From Alphaproteobacteria bacterium (lineage in GTDB: Bacteria > Pseudomonadota > Alphaproteobacteria > Acetobacterales > Acetobacteraceae), in contig JADZEB010000001.1 in assembly GCA_020850755.1 (NCBI GenBank), positions 1-64,000 on the forward strand: 64,000 nt of DNA, written 5' to 3'. The notes below the pieces were generated by a model. The model made no database searches, was not told where the DNA came from, and worked only from the letters and a program-made list of their open reading frames with translations. A program made the translations under genes and the position numbers. Shown one piece after another: positions 7,078-16,995 of the stretch. Each line of letters begins with the position of its first letter. Position 1 is the stretch's first letter.

Positions 7078-9918
7078 TCAGCCGCGCGCGGCCAGGCGGC
7101 GGCGGCGGGCGCGCGCGCTGGCCGGGGCGGGTGCGGGGGCCGCCGGGCTGCCGGCATCCGGCGCGGCCAGCGCCTCCAGCAGGGCGGCGCGCAGATCGGC
7201 GAGCTTCTTCTCGTTCTCGACGCGCAGGCCGAACACGTCCTTGACGTAGAACACGTCCACCGCGCGCACGCCATATGTGCTCACATGTGCCGAGGCGATC
7301 TGCAGGCCGAGCCGCGTGATCGCGGCGGTGACGTCGTGCAGAAGGCCCGGCCGGTCGCGCCCGTTGACCTCGATCACCGTATGGGTGGCGGAGGCGTGGT
7401 TGTCGATCACCACGCGCGGCGGCACCGTGATCGCGCGCATGCGCGAGGGGGTGCGGCTGATCTTGCGGATCTCCTCGGCCACCTTGAGCCGGCCCGACAG
7501 CGTCTGCTCGATCGCTGCCGACAGGCGCGCGAGCCGCGACGGCGCATCCAGCGGCCCGCCGGTCGCGTCCTGCACCCAGAAGGTATCGAGCGCCATGCCG
7601 TTGGTCATGGTGAAGATGCGCGCATCGACGATCGAGGCGCCCGCCACCGCCAGCGCGCCGGCGATGCGCGAGAACAGGCCCGGATGGTCGGCGGTATAGA
7701 CCGTGACCTCGGTCACGCCGCGGGCGGGAAAGACCTGCGTCTCGACCATCAGCTTGCTGCCGATCGCCTCGGCCTCGTGCCAGAGGCGGGCATGGCGGAC
7801 ATGGGTCGGCACGTCGAAGGCGAGCCAGTAGGAGGGATAGCCGAGGCCAAGGAAGGCGTCGCGCTGTGCCGCAGGCCAGTCCGACAGGGCGGCGGCGACG
7901 CCCTCCTTGGCGCGGGCCACGCGCTGGTCGCGCTCGCCGATATTGAGGCCGCCGGCCAGCACCTCGCCCACGCGCCAGTAGAGCTCGCGCAGGAGTGTGG
8001 CTTTCCACGCGTTCCATACCTTGGCGGATACGGCGCGCATGTCGGCCACGGTCATGATCAGCAGGAGGCGCAGCCGCTCCGGGCTTTGCACCAGCTCGGC
8101 CAGGTCGATGATGGTCTTGGGATCGTCGATGTCGCGCTTGAAGGCGGTCTGGCTGAGCGCGAGATGGTTCATCACCAGCCAGGAGGCGGTCTCGGTCTCC
8201 TCGGCGGTGAGGCCGAGCCGGGGGCCGAGCTCCATCGTCAGCCCCGCGCCCAGCTCGGAATGGTCGCCGCCGCGGCCCTTGCAGATGTCGTGCAGCAGCA
8301 TCGCGGCGTAGAGGGCGCGGCGCGAGGGCTGGCCCAGCTTCCCGATCAGGGCGGAGGCCACCGGCGCGATCTCGGCCAGCACGCCGGTCTCGAGCCCGTT
8401 CAGGATGCCGATCGCCTCGATCGTGTGCTCGTCCACCGTGTAGATATGGTAGGTGTCGAACTGCATCAGCCCGATGATGCGCGCCCAGTCGGGCAGGAGC
8501 CGGCCGAGGATGCCGGTCTCGTTCATCAGGCGCAGCCAGCGGGCGCCGTCCTGTCCGCCGGCCAGGAGGTCGAGCAGGATCGCACTCGCCTCAGCCGTGC
8601 CGCGCAGCGCCTGGACATGGCGGTTGGCGCGGATCAGCGCGCCGAGGGTGAGCGGGTGGATCTCCTGGCGGGTGTCGCGCGCCGCGCGCAGGAGCGCGAG
8701 CAGCAGGATCGGCTCGGCCGCGAAACTGCGCCCCGGTGCGAGCACGATCTTGCCGCCCTCCAGCGCGAAGCCCTGCTCGGCGAGCGCCGGGCTGGCCGCG
8801 GCCTCGATCGCCGGGCGGCCCTTGGCCTTGGCCTCGATCGCGGGTTCGAGCAGCATCGCCAGCCGGCGCACTTCGCGCGCGTTCAGGAAGTAGTGCTTCA
8901 TGAAGCGCTCGACGCCGGCCTGCTCGCCATGGCGCGTATAGCCGAGCCGCGCGGCCAGCACCGGCTGCATGTCGAAGGTCAGCCGTTCCTCGGCGCGGCC
9001 GGCGATGTCGTGCAGGGCGAAGCGCACCGACCAGAAGAAATCGAGCGTGCGCATGAGGTTGCGCAGTTCGGCCTCGGTCAGCAGCCCGGCCGGCACGAGG
9101 TCGGCGAAGCGCTCGGCGCCGATGACGAAGCGCGCCATCCAGAACAGGGTCTGGAGGTCGCGCAGGCCGCCCTTGCCTTCCTTCAGGTTGGGCTCGAGCA
9201 GGTAGGCGGAATCGCCGAAGCGGCGGTGGCGCGCCGCGCGTTCGGCCTGCTTGGCCGCGAGGAAAGCGAGCGCCGAATCGCGCCGCGCCGTGGCCTGGAA
9301 GCGGCGCGTCATCTCGGCGAACAAGGCGCGCTCGCCCACGATCAGGCGCGCATCGAGGTGGCTCGTGCGCACGGTCCAGTCGGCGCGGCTCTGCGTGATG
9401 CACTCGGCCACGGTGCGCGTGGCATGCCCGACCTTGAGGCCAAGGTCCCACAGGAAATAAAGCATGAACTCCACCACCGCATGGGTGCGCGGGCTGCGCG
9501 TGCGGGCGGTGAGGAACAACAGGTCTATGTCGGAGAAGGGGGCCAGCACTCGCCGCCCATAGCCGCCCGTGGCGATGATGGCCAGTTGCGGGGCGGGGGC
9601 GCGCTTTCGCGGGGCATGCTGCTGCATGGCGTAGCGGAACAGGGCGGCGATCAGCCCATCCATCGCCGCCGAGAGGCGCTCGGCCGCGCCAAGGCCATCG
9701 GTCTCGCCGGCATCGAAACCGCGCCGCACCTCGGTGCGGATGGCGGTGAGCGCGCGGCGGAACTGGGCAAGCGCGGCTTCGCGCGGCGGCAAGGGCGGGC
9801 CGGTGGCGGCGAAGTCCAGCTCCGCCAGGGCCGCTGCGATTGCGGGCGGCGCTGCCTCCGCCGCGCCTGCGGGGGTGGCGGCAGTCGGGTCGCGCACGGC
9901 TGGCACGGTCTGGAGCAT
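7078..9918 (-). CDS. glnD: Bifunctional [protein-PII] uridylyltransferase/uridylyl-removing enzyme GlnD
   Basis: The 946-residue nitrogen sensor that adds UMP to PII proteins when glutamine is low and removes it when glutamine is high. Domain order: a long Ala-rich N-terminus; the nucleotidyltransferase with GGYGRR (118-123) and SDID (129-132); the HD phosphohydrolase core with LLHDICKGRGGDHS near residue 530; and two C-terminal ACT domains (VTVYTADHPGLFSRIAG near 720 and VNGRDRPGLLHDVTAA near 850) that bind glutamine. Length and order match the alphaproteobacterial family. The extreme C-terminus is Ala/Arg-rich and probably disordered. It lies between mutS and arfB. Confidence 0.95.
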   Translation of the reverse strand: MLQTVPAVRDPTAATPAGAAEAAPPAIAAALAELDFAATGPPLPPREAALAQFRRALTAIRTEVRRGFDAGETDGLGAAERLSAAMDGLIAALFRYAMQQHAPRKRAPAPQLAIIATGGYGRRVLAPFSDIDLLFLTARTRSPRTHAVVEFMLYFLWDLGLKVGHATRTVAECITQSRADWTVRTSHLDARLIVGERALFAEMTRRFQATARRDSALAFLAAKQAERAARHRRFGDSAYLLEPNLKEGKGGLRDLQTLFWMARFVIGAERFADLVPAGLLTEAELRNLMRTLDFFWSVRFALHDIAGRAEERLTFDMQPVLAARLGYTRHGEQAGVERFMKHYFLNAREVRRLAMLLEPAIEAKAKGRPAIEAAASPALAEQGFALEGGKIVLAPGRSFAAEPILLLALLRAARDTRQEIHPLTLGALIRANRHVQALRGTAEASAILLDLLAGGQDGARWLRLMNETGILGRLLPDWARIIGLMQFDTYHIYTVDEHTIEAIGILNGLETGVLAEIAPVASALIGKLGQPSRRALYAAMLLHDICKGRGGDHSELGAGLTMELGPRLGLTAEETETASWLVMNHLALSQTAFKRDIDDPKTIIDLAELVQSPERLRLLLIMTVADMRAVSAKVWNAWKATLLRELYWRVGEVLAGGLNIGERDQRVARAKEGVAAALSDWPAAQRDAFLGLGYPSYWLAFDVPTHVRHARLWHEAEAIGSKLMVETQVFPARGVTEVTVYTADHPGLFSRIAGALAVAGASIVDARIFTMTNGMALDTFWVQDATGGPLDAPSRLARLSAAIEQTLSGRLKVAEEIRKISRTPSRMRAITVPPRVVIDNHASATHTVIEVNGRDRPGLLHDVTAAITRLGLQIASAHVSTYGVRAVDVFYVKDVFGLRVENEKKLADLRAALLEALAAPDAGSPAAPAPAPASARARRRRLAARG

Positions 9919-9977
9919 GACGCTAATGTTATCCGCTTCTGCGGCACTGCAACAGGGGCGGTGCCGCGGCGTGGCGC

Positions 9978-12761
9978 CTATTCGCGACCCTTGTCCGCAT
10001 CCGCCTTCAGCATCGCGCGCAGCCGGTAGAGAAGATCGAGCGCCGCGCGCGGAGTGAGGGTATCCGGGTCGGCCGCTGCCAGTTCGGCGGCGATGGTGGC
10101 ATGGGCGGGCGGCGGCGGCGGCACGGGACCATCGGTGCCCTCCGCCTCGGTGCCGGTTGCGGCGGGTGTGGTGGCCGGCGGCGGCGGCGAGGGTGTCGCC
10201 TGGGCGAAGAGCGGCATCTCCTCGGCCAGCGGGTTGAGGCCGCCGGCCCTCGCCTCGATCGCGCCCAGCACCGCCTGGGCGCGCGCCAGCACCGCCTTGG
10301 GCAGCCCGGCCAGGCGCGCGACATGCACGCCATAGGAGCGGTCAGCCGCGCCGGGCCCCACCTCGTGCAGGAACACGATCTCGCCCTTCCACTCCTTCAC
10401 CCGCATGGCGTGGCAGGACAGCCCCGGCAGGCGCGGCGCGAGGCGGGTGAGCTCGTGGAAGTGGGTGGCGAACAGGGCGCGGCAGCGATTGGCGTCGTGC
10501 AGCGCCTCCAGCACCGCCCAGGCGATCGCCAGCCCGTCGAATGTGGCGGTGCCGCGGCCGATCTCGTCCAGGATCACCAGGCTGCGCGGCCCGGCCTGGT
10601 TCAGGATCGCCGCCGTTTCCACCATCTCGACCATGAAGGTCGAACGGCCACGGGCGAGATCGTCGGCGGCGCCGACACGGCTGAACAGGCGATCGACGAT
10701 GCCGATTTCGGCCGCCCGCGCCGGCACGTAGCTGCCGCTCTGCGCCAGGATGGCGATCAGCGCGTTCTGGCGCAGGAAGGTGCTCTTGCCAGCCATGTTG
10801 GGGCCGGTCAGCAGCCACAGGCGCTGGGCGGGCGAGAGGTCGCAATCATTGGCGACGAAGGCCGGGCCGTTGGCGGCGCGCAGCGCCGGCTCCACCACCG
10901 GGTGGCGCCCGCCCTCGATGCGGAAGGTGGCGCCGGGGCCGACGACGGGGCGGCACCAGCCCTCGGCGGCGGCCAGCTCGGCCAGCGCGGCGGCGACATC
11001 GATCGCGGCGAGAGCCTCGGCGGTGACAGCGATCGCCTCGGCACGTGCCAGCGCCTCGGCGGCGAGGTCGGCGAAGATCGCGCTTTCGAGCGCGAGCGCG
11101 GTCTCGGCTGCCTCGGCAATGCGGCTTTCCAGCGTGGCAAGCTCGGGTGTCGCGAAGCGCATCGTGCCGGCCATGGTCTGGCGGTGCACCAGCGGCAGGT
11201 CGGGCGGCGGGCTGGCGCGCAGCTTCTCGCCGGCGGCGGCAGGAAGCTCGATGAACCAGCCGAGCATGGCGTTGTGCTTGACCTTGAGCGAGGGCGCGCC
11301 GGCGCGGCGCGCATACTCGCCCTGGAGCCCGGCCACCACCTTGCGCGTCTCGTCGCGCAACGAGCGCGCGGCGTCGAGCTCGGCCGAGAAGCCGGCGGCG
11401 ACGAAGCCGCCATCGCGCAGATGGAAGGGCAGTGCCTCGGCCAACGCGGCGCCGAGGCGCTCGGCGAAGCTGCCATGCTCGCCAAGGGCCGCGGCCATGG
11501 CGGCGATCGCCGGATTGCCGGCCGCGTGTGGGCCGAGCAGGGCACGCAGGGCGGCGGCGGCGGCGAGCCCGTCGCGCAGGGCGCCGAGATCGCGCGGGCC
11601 GCCGCGCCCGAGCGAGAGGCGGGAGAGGGCGCGCGCCATGTCGGGGGCGCGGCGCAGGATGGCGCGCGCCTCCGCGCGCAGCGCTTCCGTCTCGTGCAGC
11701 GCGTCGAGCGCGTCGAGCCGGCGCCCGATCGCCTCGGGGTCGGTCAGCGGTGCGCCGATGCGCTGTGCCAGCAGGCGCGCCCCGGCCGCCGTGACGGTGC
11801 GGTCGATCGCGCCGAGCAGGCTGCCCTCGCGCGTGCCGGAGAAGCTCGCCACCAGTTCGAGGTTGCGGCGCGTGGCAGCGTCGATCTCCATCGCCGCGCC
11901 GGCGCCCTGGCGTTCGAGGCGGGCAAGGCGCGGCTCCTTGCCGACCTGGGTCAGCACGACATAGTCGAGCAGCGCGCCGGCGGCCGTGACCTCGGGCTCG
12001 GTGAAGCTGCCGAAGGCATCGAGCGTGGCGATGCCGTAGGCGGTGGCCAGGCGCGCCTGGGCGGCGGCGGGGGCGAAGCGCGCCGGCGGCTGCACCACGA
12101 GGCGCGGGCGCCACTCGGCCCAGAGTTCGCGCAGGGCGGGTGCGGCGTGCAGCGCCTCGGGCAGCAGGATCTCGGCCGGATCGAGGCGGGCGAGCGCGGG
12201 GCCGAGCGAGCCGGCATCGTGCGGCGCCACGGCGAAGGCACCGGTGGAAAGGTCGAACCAGGCAAGCCCGAGCCCGCCGCGCGCATCGCGCGCCACTGCG
12301 GCGAGCCAATTGGCGCGCCAGGCATCGAGCAGAGCCTCCTCGGTGATGGTGCCGGGCGTGATGATGCGCGTCACCTCGCGCCGCACGATCGACTTGTAGC
12401 CGCGCTTCTTCGCCTCGGCCGGGTCCTCCATCTGCTCGCAGATCGCCACCCGGAAGCCCTTGCGGATCAGCCGGGCGAGATAGGATTCATGGCTGTGCGC
12501 CGGGACCCCGCACATCGGGATAGGCCGGCCCTGATGCTCCCCGCGCGTGGTGAGCGCGATGTCGAGCGCGGCGGCGGCGGCCTCGGCGTCGGCGAAGAAC
12601 AGCTCGTAGAAATCGCCCATACGGAAGAACAGCAAGGCGTCCGCGTGCCGGGCCTTGGCCGCGAACCATTGCGCCAGCATGGGCGATGCACCCTCGGCGG
12701 TGGGCCAGGGGGCGCCGGCTGGCGTGGCGGCGGCTGTGTCCGGCGGTGCGGCGGGCGGCAT
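9978..12761 (-). CDS. mutS: DNA mismatch repair protein MutS
   Basis: A 927-residue mismatch-recognition ATPase. The mismatch-binding domain I carries FFRMGDFYELFF near residue 45, including the Phe-x-Glu pair that wedges into mismatches. The connector, lever and clamp domains follow. The ATPase domain has Walker A GPNMAGKST near 653-661, the Walker B/signature region ILDEIGRGTATFDG, and the FATHFHEL segment. A 60-residue Pro/Ala-rich linker precedes the C-terminal tetramerisation segment. The first 27 residues are low complexity; a start at M28 (MLAQWFAAK) is an alternative. It is divergent from maeB, with a 186-bp shared promoter region. Confidence 0.95.
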   Translation of the reverse strand: MPPAAPPDTAAATPAGAPWPTAEGASPMLAQWFAAKARHADALLFFRMGDFYELFFADAEAAAAALDIALTTRGEHQGRPIPMCGVPAHSHESYLARLIRKGFRVAICEQMEDPAEAKKRGYKSIVRREVTRIITPGTITEEALLDAWRANWLAAVARDARGGLGLAWFDLSTGAFAVAPHDAGSLGPALARLDPAEILLPEALHAAPALRELWAEWRPRLVVQPPARFAPAAAQARLATAYGIATLDAFGSFTEPEVTAAGALLDYVVLTQVGKEPRLARLERQGAGAAMEIDAATRRNLELVASFSGTREGSLLGAIDRTVTAAGARLLAQRIGAPLTDPEAIGRRLDALDALHETEALRAEARAILRRAPDMARALSRLSLGRGGPRDLGALRDGLAAAAALRALLGPHAAGNPAIAAMAAALGEHGSFAERLGAALAEALPFHLRDGGFVAAGFSAELDAARSLRDETRKVVAGLQGEYARRAGAPSLKVKHNAMLGWFIELPAAAGEKLRASPPPDLPLVHRQTMAGTMRFATPELATLESRIAEAAETALALESAIFADLAAEALARAEAIAVTAEALAAIDVAAALAELAAAEGWCRPVVGPGATFRIEGGRHPVVEPALRAANGPAFVANDCDLSPAQRLWLLTGPNMAGKSTFLRQNALIAILAQSGSYVPARAAEIGIVDRLFSRVGAADDLARGRSTFMVEMVETAAILNQAGPRSLVILDEIGRGTATFDGLAIAWAVLEALHDANRCRALFATHFHELTRLAPRLPGLSCHAMRVKEWKGEIVFLHEVGPGAADRSYGVHVARLAGLPKAVLARAQAVLGAIEARAGGLNPLAEEMPLFAQATPSPPPPATTPAATGTEAEGTDGPVPPPPPAHATIAAELAAADPDTLTPRAALDLLYRLRAMLKADADKGRE

Positions 12762-12947
12762 GGCGAGCGAACGTTATCACGCGCGCGCGGCGGTGGAAGC
12801 GGCCACGCGCCCTCTTTCCGCTGCGGGTGCGAAGCAGCCCGCTTCCGGCGACGCTCGTGCTGGGCCATGATGGCCGCCAGGGACACGGGCGAAAGGGGGT
12901 GGCAGGCGAAGCGCCGCCACCCCTTCCATGTGCGGAGGAGAGGGGCA

Positions 12948-15227
12948 ATGGAAGGCATGCCGCGCGGCAACGGCTCGCGCATCACGGCCGAGGAAGCGCT
13001 GGCGCTGCACGCCGCCTATCCCCACGGCAAGCTTGAGATCCGCATCACCAAGCCGCTGACCACCCAACGCGACCTGAGCCTCGCCTACTCGCCCGGCGTG
13101 GCCGAGCCCTGCCTGCATATCCACAAGGACCCCTCGCTCGCCTACGACTACACGACCAAGGGCAACATGGTGGCGGTGGTGTCGAACGGCACCGCCGTGC
13201 TGGGCCTCGGCAATCTCGGCGCGCTCGCCGGCAAGCCGGTGATGGAAGGCAAGGTGGCGCTGTTCAAGCGCTTCGCCGATGTGGACGGGATCGACCTCTG
13301 CCTCGATACCGAGGATGTGGACGCGATCGTGAACTGCGTTCGCTATCTCGGCCCGAGCTTCGGCGGCATCAACCTCGAGGACATCAAGGCGCCGGAGTGC
13401 TTCATCATCGAGCAGCGGCTGCGCGAGCTGATGGACATCCCCGTGTTCCACGACGACCAGCACGGCACGGCGATCGTTGCCACCGCCGGGCTGATCAATG
13501 CGCTGCACCTGACCGGTCGCGACATCAAGGCCACGCGGCTGGTGGTGAACGGCGCCGGGGCGGCGGCGATCGCCTGTGTCGAGCTGCTCAAGGCGATGGG
13601 CATGCCGGCCGGGAACGTGATCCTGTGCGACACCAAGGGCGTCGTCTATGCCGGGCGCAAGGACGGCATGAACCAGTGGAAAAGCGCCCATGCGGTGGAA
13701 ACCAAGGCGCGCACGCTGGTGGAGGCGATGGAAGGCGCGGACGTGTTCTTCGGCCTTTCCGTCAAGGGTGCGGTCACCAAGGCGATGGTGCGCAGCATGG
13801 CCGCCAACCCGGTCATCTTCGCCATGGCCAACCCGGACCCCGAGATCACGCCCGAGGAGGTGAATGAGGCGCGCGGCGATGCCATCGTCGCCACCGGCCG
13901 CTCGGACTATGCGAACCAGATCAACAACGTGCTCGGCTTCCCCTACATCTTCCGCGGCGCGCTCGATGTGCGCGCGCGCACCATCAACGAAGCGATGAAG
14001 ATCGCCGCCGCCGAGGCGCTGGCGGCGCTGGCGCGCGAGGACGTGCCGGACGAGGTCGCCGCCGCGGTGGCCGGGCGCAAGCTGCAATATGGCCGCGACT
14101 ACATCATCCCCACCCCCTTCGATCCGCGCCTGATGTCCTCGGTGCCGCCGGCGGTGGCGCGCGCGGCGATGGAGAGCGGCGTCGCGCGCAAGCCGATCGG
14201 CGATTTCCGCCGCTATGCGCGCGAGCTGGCCGCACGGCTCGATCCGACCGGGGGCGCGCTCGATGCGATCTTCGAGGGCGTGAAGGCGCAGCCCCGCCGC
14301 GTCGTCTTCGCCGAGGGCGAGGAGGAGAAAACCGTCCGCGCGGCGGTGGCCTTCCGCAATGCCGGCTTCGGCACCCCGGTTCTGATCGGCCGCGAGGAGC
14401 GCGTGCAGGCGACCCTGAGCGCGCTCGGCCTTGGCGGCGCGGACGGGATCGAGATCCAGAATGCGCGCCTGTCGGACCAGAACCGGAAATACGCCGAGTT
14501 CCTGTACGGCAAGCTCCAGCGCCAGGGCCATCTCGCGCGCGACTGCCAGCGCATGGTCAATCAGGACCGTAACGTCTTCGCCGCCTGCATGGTGGCGACC
14601 GGTGATGCGGACGCGCTGATCACCGGCACGACGCGCAGCTACGCCACCGCGCTCGAGGACGTGACCAAGGTGATCGAGCCGCGCACTGGCGCGATCCTGT
14701 TCGGGCTGACCCTCCTGATCTCCACCACGCGCACGCTGTTCGTGGCCGACACGGCGGTGAACGAGCTGCCCACGGCCGAGGAAACGGCGGCGATCGCCAT
14801 CGCCGCCGCAGCCGAGGCGCGCCGGCTCGGCCACGAGCCGCGGGTGGCGCTGCTCTCCTTCTCGACCTTCGGCCAGCCCTGGCGCGAGAAGGCGCGCACC
14901 ATGCGCGAGGCGGTGCGCATCCTCGATGCCCGGCGCGTCGATTTCGAGTATGATGGCGAGATGGCCGCCGATGTCGCGCTCAATCCCAGCCTGCGCGCGC
15001 TCTATCCCTTCTGCCGCCTGTCGGGGCCGGCCAATGTGCTGGTGATGCCGGGCCTGCACTCGGCGCATATCCTGACCCATGTCGTGCCCGAGCTCGGCGA
15101 TGCGCGCGCCTTCGGTCCGCTCCTGGTCGGCATGTCGAAGCCGGTGCAGATCGTGCCGCTCGACGCGCCGGTCTCGGCGGTGGTGGAGATCGCGGCCATG
15201 GCCGCGCACGAGGCCGGGCGCCGCTAG
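12948..15227 (+). CDS. maeB: NADP-dependent malic enzyme with phosphotransacetylase-like domain
   Basis: A 759-residue two-part enzyme that oxidatively decarboxylates malate to pyruvate. The malic-enzyme half has YSPGVAEPC, the divalent-metal segment FHDDQHGTAIV, and a Rossmann nucleotide site (VVNGAGAAAIAC). From about residue 430 comes a phosphate-acetyltransferase-like domain (FAEGEEEKTVRAAV, TRSYATALEDV, NVLVMPGLHSAHI), which in this class senses acetyl-CoA and does not act as a transacetylase. The start is set by the strong GCGGAGGAGAGG before the ATG at 12948. The coding frame itself stays open far upstream, opposite mutS, which has no meaning. The stop TAG is the start of the second 129-bp repeat. 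Confidence 0.95.
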   Translation: MEGMPRGNGSRITAEEALALHAAYPHGKLEIRITKPLTTQRDLSLAYSPGVAEPCLHIHKDPSLAYDYTTKGNMVAVVSNGTAVLGLGNLGALAGKPVMEGKVALFKRFADVDGIDLCLDTEDVDAIVNCVRYLGPSFGGINLEDIKAPECFIIEQRLRELMDIPVFHDDQHGTAIVATAGLINALHLTGRDIKATRLVVNGAGAAAIACVELLKAMGMPAGNVILCDTKGVVYAGRKDGMNQWKSAHAVETKARTLVEAMEGADVFFGLSVKGAVTKAMVRSMAANPVIFAMANPDPEITPEEVNEARGDAIVATGRSDYANQINNVLGFPYIFRGALDVRARTINEAMKIAAAEALAALAREDVPDEVAAAVAGRKLQYGRDYIIPTPFDPRLMSSVPPAVARAAMESGVARKPIGDFRRYARELAARLDPTGGALDAIFEGVKAQPRRVVFAEGEEEKTVRAAVAFRNAGFGTPVLIGREERVQATLSALGLGGADGIEIQNARLSDQNRKYAEFLYGKLQRQGHLARDCQRMVNQDRNVFAACMVATGDADALITGTTRSYATALEDVTKVIEPRTGAILFGLTLLISTTRTLFVADTAVNELPTAEETAAIAIAAAAEARRLGHEPRVALLSFSTFGQPWREKARTMREAVRILDARRVDFEYDGEMAADVALNPSLRALYPFCRLSGPANVLVMPGLHSAHILTHVVPELGDARAFGPLLVGMSKPVQIVPLDAPVSAVVEIAAMAAHEAGRR

Positions 15228-15353
15228 AGCAGCGTCCGATCTGGTGGAACGGAAGCGCGGTTCCACCAGATCGGACTAAGCTGCTCGCAAACCATACGTT
15301 TCTCGGGCACGACTTCCGTTCGGCTGATCCAGCGCGCACGGAACGTGCCCTGG
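15225..15353. repeat. 129-bp palindromic intergenic repeat, copy 2
   Basis: Same length as copy 1 (3060-3188) and in the same orientation. It again begins with the TAG stop of the upstream gene. The central inverted repeat is 15 bp here (15236-15250 with 15260-15274), with a 9-base loop GGAAGCGCG. Differences from copy 1 cluster in the loop and in the last third. The two genes preceding the copies are otherwise unrelated. Confidence 0.85.
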
Positions 15354-15429
15354 GCCCGGGCGGCGCCATGGTTGCGCGAACGCCGCGCGCATATCACCAC
15401 ATATGACCCGCTGGTCCTGCCGCCGCGCC

Positions 15430-16050
15430 TCAGGCTCCGCGCGCGGGGCGAAGCAGGCCGGCCACGCACGCCCCTTCCGGGATGCGGGTGAAGCCCGGGC
15501 TGCGCGCCGTGGCATGGATCACGCGCGGGGCGAGGTCGGCGCGGTCGCGGAACAGGAACACGTCGAGGAAGCAGTCGCGCCCGCGATAGAGCCAGGCTTG
15601 GCCCTCGCCCTCGCTGCGGCGGCTTTCGGGGGCGCCGAACAAGCCCTCGATCACCGGGCCGGGCTGGCCCAGCAGCTGGCGCACATCGGACAGCCCGCCC
15701 GCCGGGATGCGCACCGGCATGCCTTCGGGGCGCGTGCCCACCGGACCCGCCGAAGCGCCTCCGGCGGCGAAGGCCGTGGTGGTGGCAAGCGTTCCTGCCT
15801 CGATGCCCACCTCGGCGGTCGCGCTGGAAGCGGAGGTGGCGGCAAGCTCGCGTTCGCGCTCGGCCACGGCGTTGCGCAGCCAAGGCAGCGCGCCCGAGGC
15901 GTTCAGCGCGTCGAGCGAGCTCTGCGCGTCGCGCAACGCCTGGTCGAGGGCGAGCTGGATCTGCTCTGGCCCCGCGGGGCGGCCAGCGCAAGCGGACATG
16001 GACAGGGATGCCAGCAAGGCAAGGGCCGCACGGCGACCATTTGCCTGCAT
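15430..16050 (-). CDS. Putative lipoprotein of unknown function
   Basis: A 206-residue protein with a short basic start, a hydrophobic core and a near-lipobox MSAC (Cys21), so probably a membrane-anchored lipoprotein facing the periplasm. After an Ala-rich helical region (30-100) it has a compact C-terminal domain: VRQLLGQPGPVIEGLFGAP, then WLYRGRDCFLDVFLF and a final Cys. The pattern of a small repeat-like domain after a lipid anchor recalls SmpA/OmlA-type lipoproteins, but I do not recognise a named family. It is convergent with maeB and followed on the same strand by nothing; bactofilin lies upstream. Confidence 0.75.
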   Translation of the reverse strand: MQANGRRAALALLASLSMSACAGRPAGPEQIQLALDQALRDAQSSLDALNASGALPWLRNAVAERERELAATSASSATAEVGIEAGTLATTTAFAAGGASAGPVGTRPEGMPVRIPAGGLSDVRQLLGQPGPVIEGLFGAPESRRSEGEGQAWLYRGRDCFLDVFLFRDRADLAPRVIHATARSPGFTRIPEGACVAGLLRPARGA

Positions 16051-16102
16051 GATCCATGTCCCTCCGCGTGCCGATGGCGTCCCTGGGTGGCCCGGATGCC
16101 CG

Positions 16103-16750
16103 TCAATCGGCGCCGGTGCCGCTGGCCGGGCCGGAGGCCGCGGCGCGCGGCGGCTCGGCCGGCAGCATCTCGATGCGCCCGCTGATCTGCCCGCCCTCCT
16201 CGACCGAGAGGCGGCGGCAGCGCACGGCGCCCGAGATGCGGCCGCTGCTGCGCACCATCAGCGTGTTGCGGCAGGTCATGGTGCCGTCGAAGGCGCCGGA
16301 GATGTCGGCATCGTCGATCTCGACCTCGCCCTTGAACACGCCGGTGGCGGCGATCGACACTTCGAGCGCGTTGTTCAGCGTCGCCTCGACCGTGCCTTCC
16401 ACAACCAGCCGCTCGCAATCGGTGATGGTGCCTTGCAGCGTGATGCCGCGGCCGACCACCAGCATGCGCCGTTCGGCCGGCAGCGTGGCGCCGGCGGGAC
16501 GGGCGGGGGCGGCGGCCATCGCCGCGGCGGCGGGCGCGGCGGGGCGGAAGCTCGCGGGCGCGGCAGAGGCGGGCGGGGCGGCAGGCGGCATCGTGGTCTC
16601 CCGGAAGGGGGGTTGGGCCATCTTGGAGGCGGCAGCGGCAGCGGCGGCCGGCACGGCCGGGCGCGGCGGCAGCCCGAGCGGCGGCTCGTTGGCGATGTCC
16701 GCCGGGACGGGCGGCGGCCTCACCTCGGCCTTGCGGTTGCGATTGAACAC
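16103..16750 (-). CDS. Bactofilin (polymer-forming cytoskeletal protein)
   Basis: A 215-residue bactofilin. The core (about 90-195) is a run of short beta-helix turns: LVVGRGITLQGTI, LVVEGTVEATL, VFKGEVEIDDADISGAF and GRISGAVRCRRLSVEEGG. Such proteins polymerise without nucleotide into membrane-associated sheets or filaments that position cell-wall enzymes. The N-terminal 90 residues and the C-terminal 20 are Pro/Ala-rich and disordered, as usual. The GTG at 16750 is chosen because AAGGA lies 9 bp upstream and the product then begins MFNRNRKAEVRPP, a typical bactofilin start with basic residues. Internal ATGs at about residues 44 and 54 are alternatives. Confidence 0.88.
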   Translation of the reverse strand: MFNRNRKAEVRPPPVPADIANEPPLGLPPRPAVPAAAAAAASKMAQPPFRETTMPPAAPPASAAPASFRPAAPAAAAMAAAPARPAGATLPAERRMLVVGRGITLQGTITDCERLVVEGTVEATLNNALEVSIAATGVFKGEVEIDDADISGAFDGTMTCRNTLMVRSSGRISGAVRCRRLSVEEGGQISGRIEMLPAEPPRAAASGPASGTGAD

Positions 16751-16995
16751 GGGGGCATGTCCTTCAGCGCTACTGGGTGATCCGTCGGGGCTGGCAACGC
16801 CAACCATGCCACGGTGTGCGACTCGGCCACCCGTGGGCTCGGGGCGGGCATCATACACCCCGGGCAGGGGCCTGCAACGCGCCCCGGCATGCCTCCTTTG
16901 GGGCAAGGTTGTGACAAGGCTGGTCACGGTTGCGGGCTGCCTCCGGGCGCGCGGCGCGGTTGCGTGTCCGCTTGCGCGCCACCCCGCCCGGCGCC

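Noticed and set aside
6121..10029. 1302-codon plus-strand open frame opposite glnD, arfB and part of murJ
   Set aside because: Composition is His/Gly/Arg/Ala-rich as expected for antisense of GC-rich genes, with no domain; three clear genes lie on the other strand.
10101..12947. Very long plus-strand open frame opposite mutS, continuous with maeB
   Set aside because: It is the antisense of mutS; high GC keeps the frame open. maeB homology and its ribosome binding site begin only at 12948.
16901..16930. GTGAC-N7-GTCAC inverted repeat upstream of the kinase gene
   Set aside because: Arms of five bases in GC-rich DNA are expected by chance; no matching second site.
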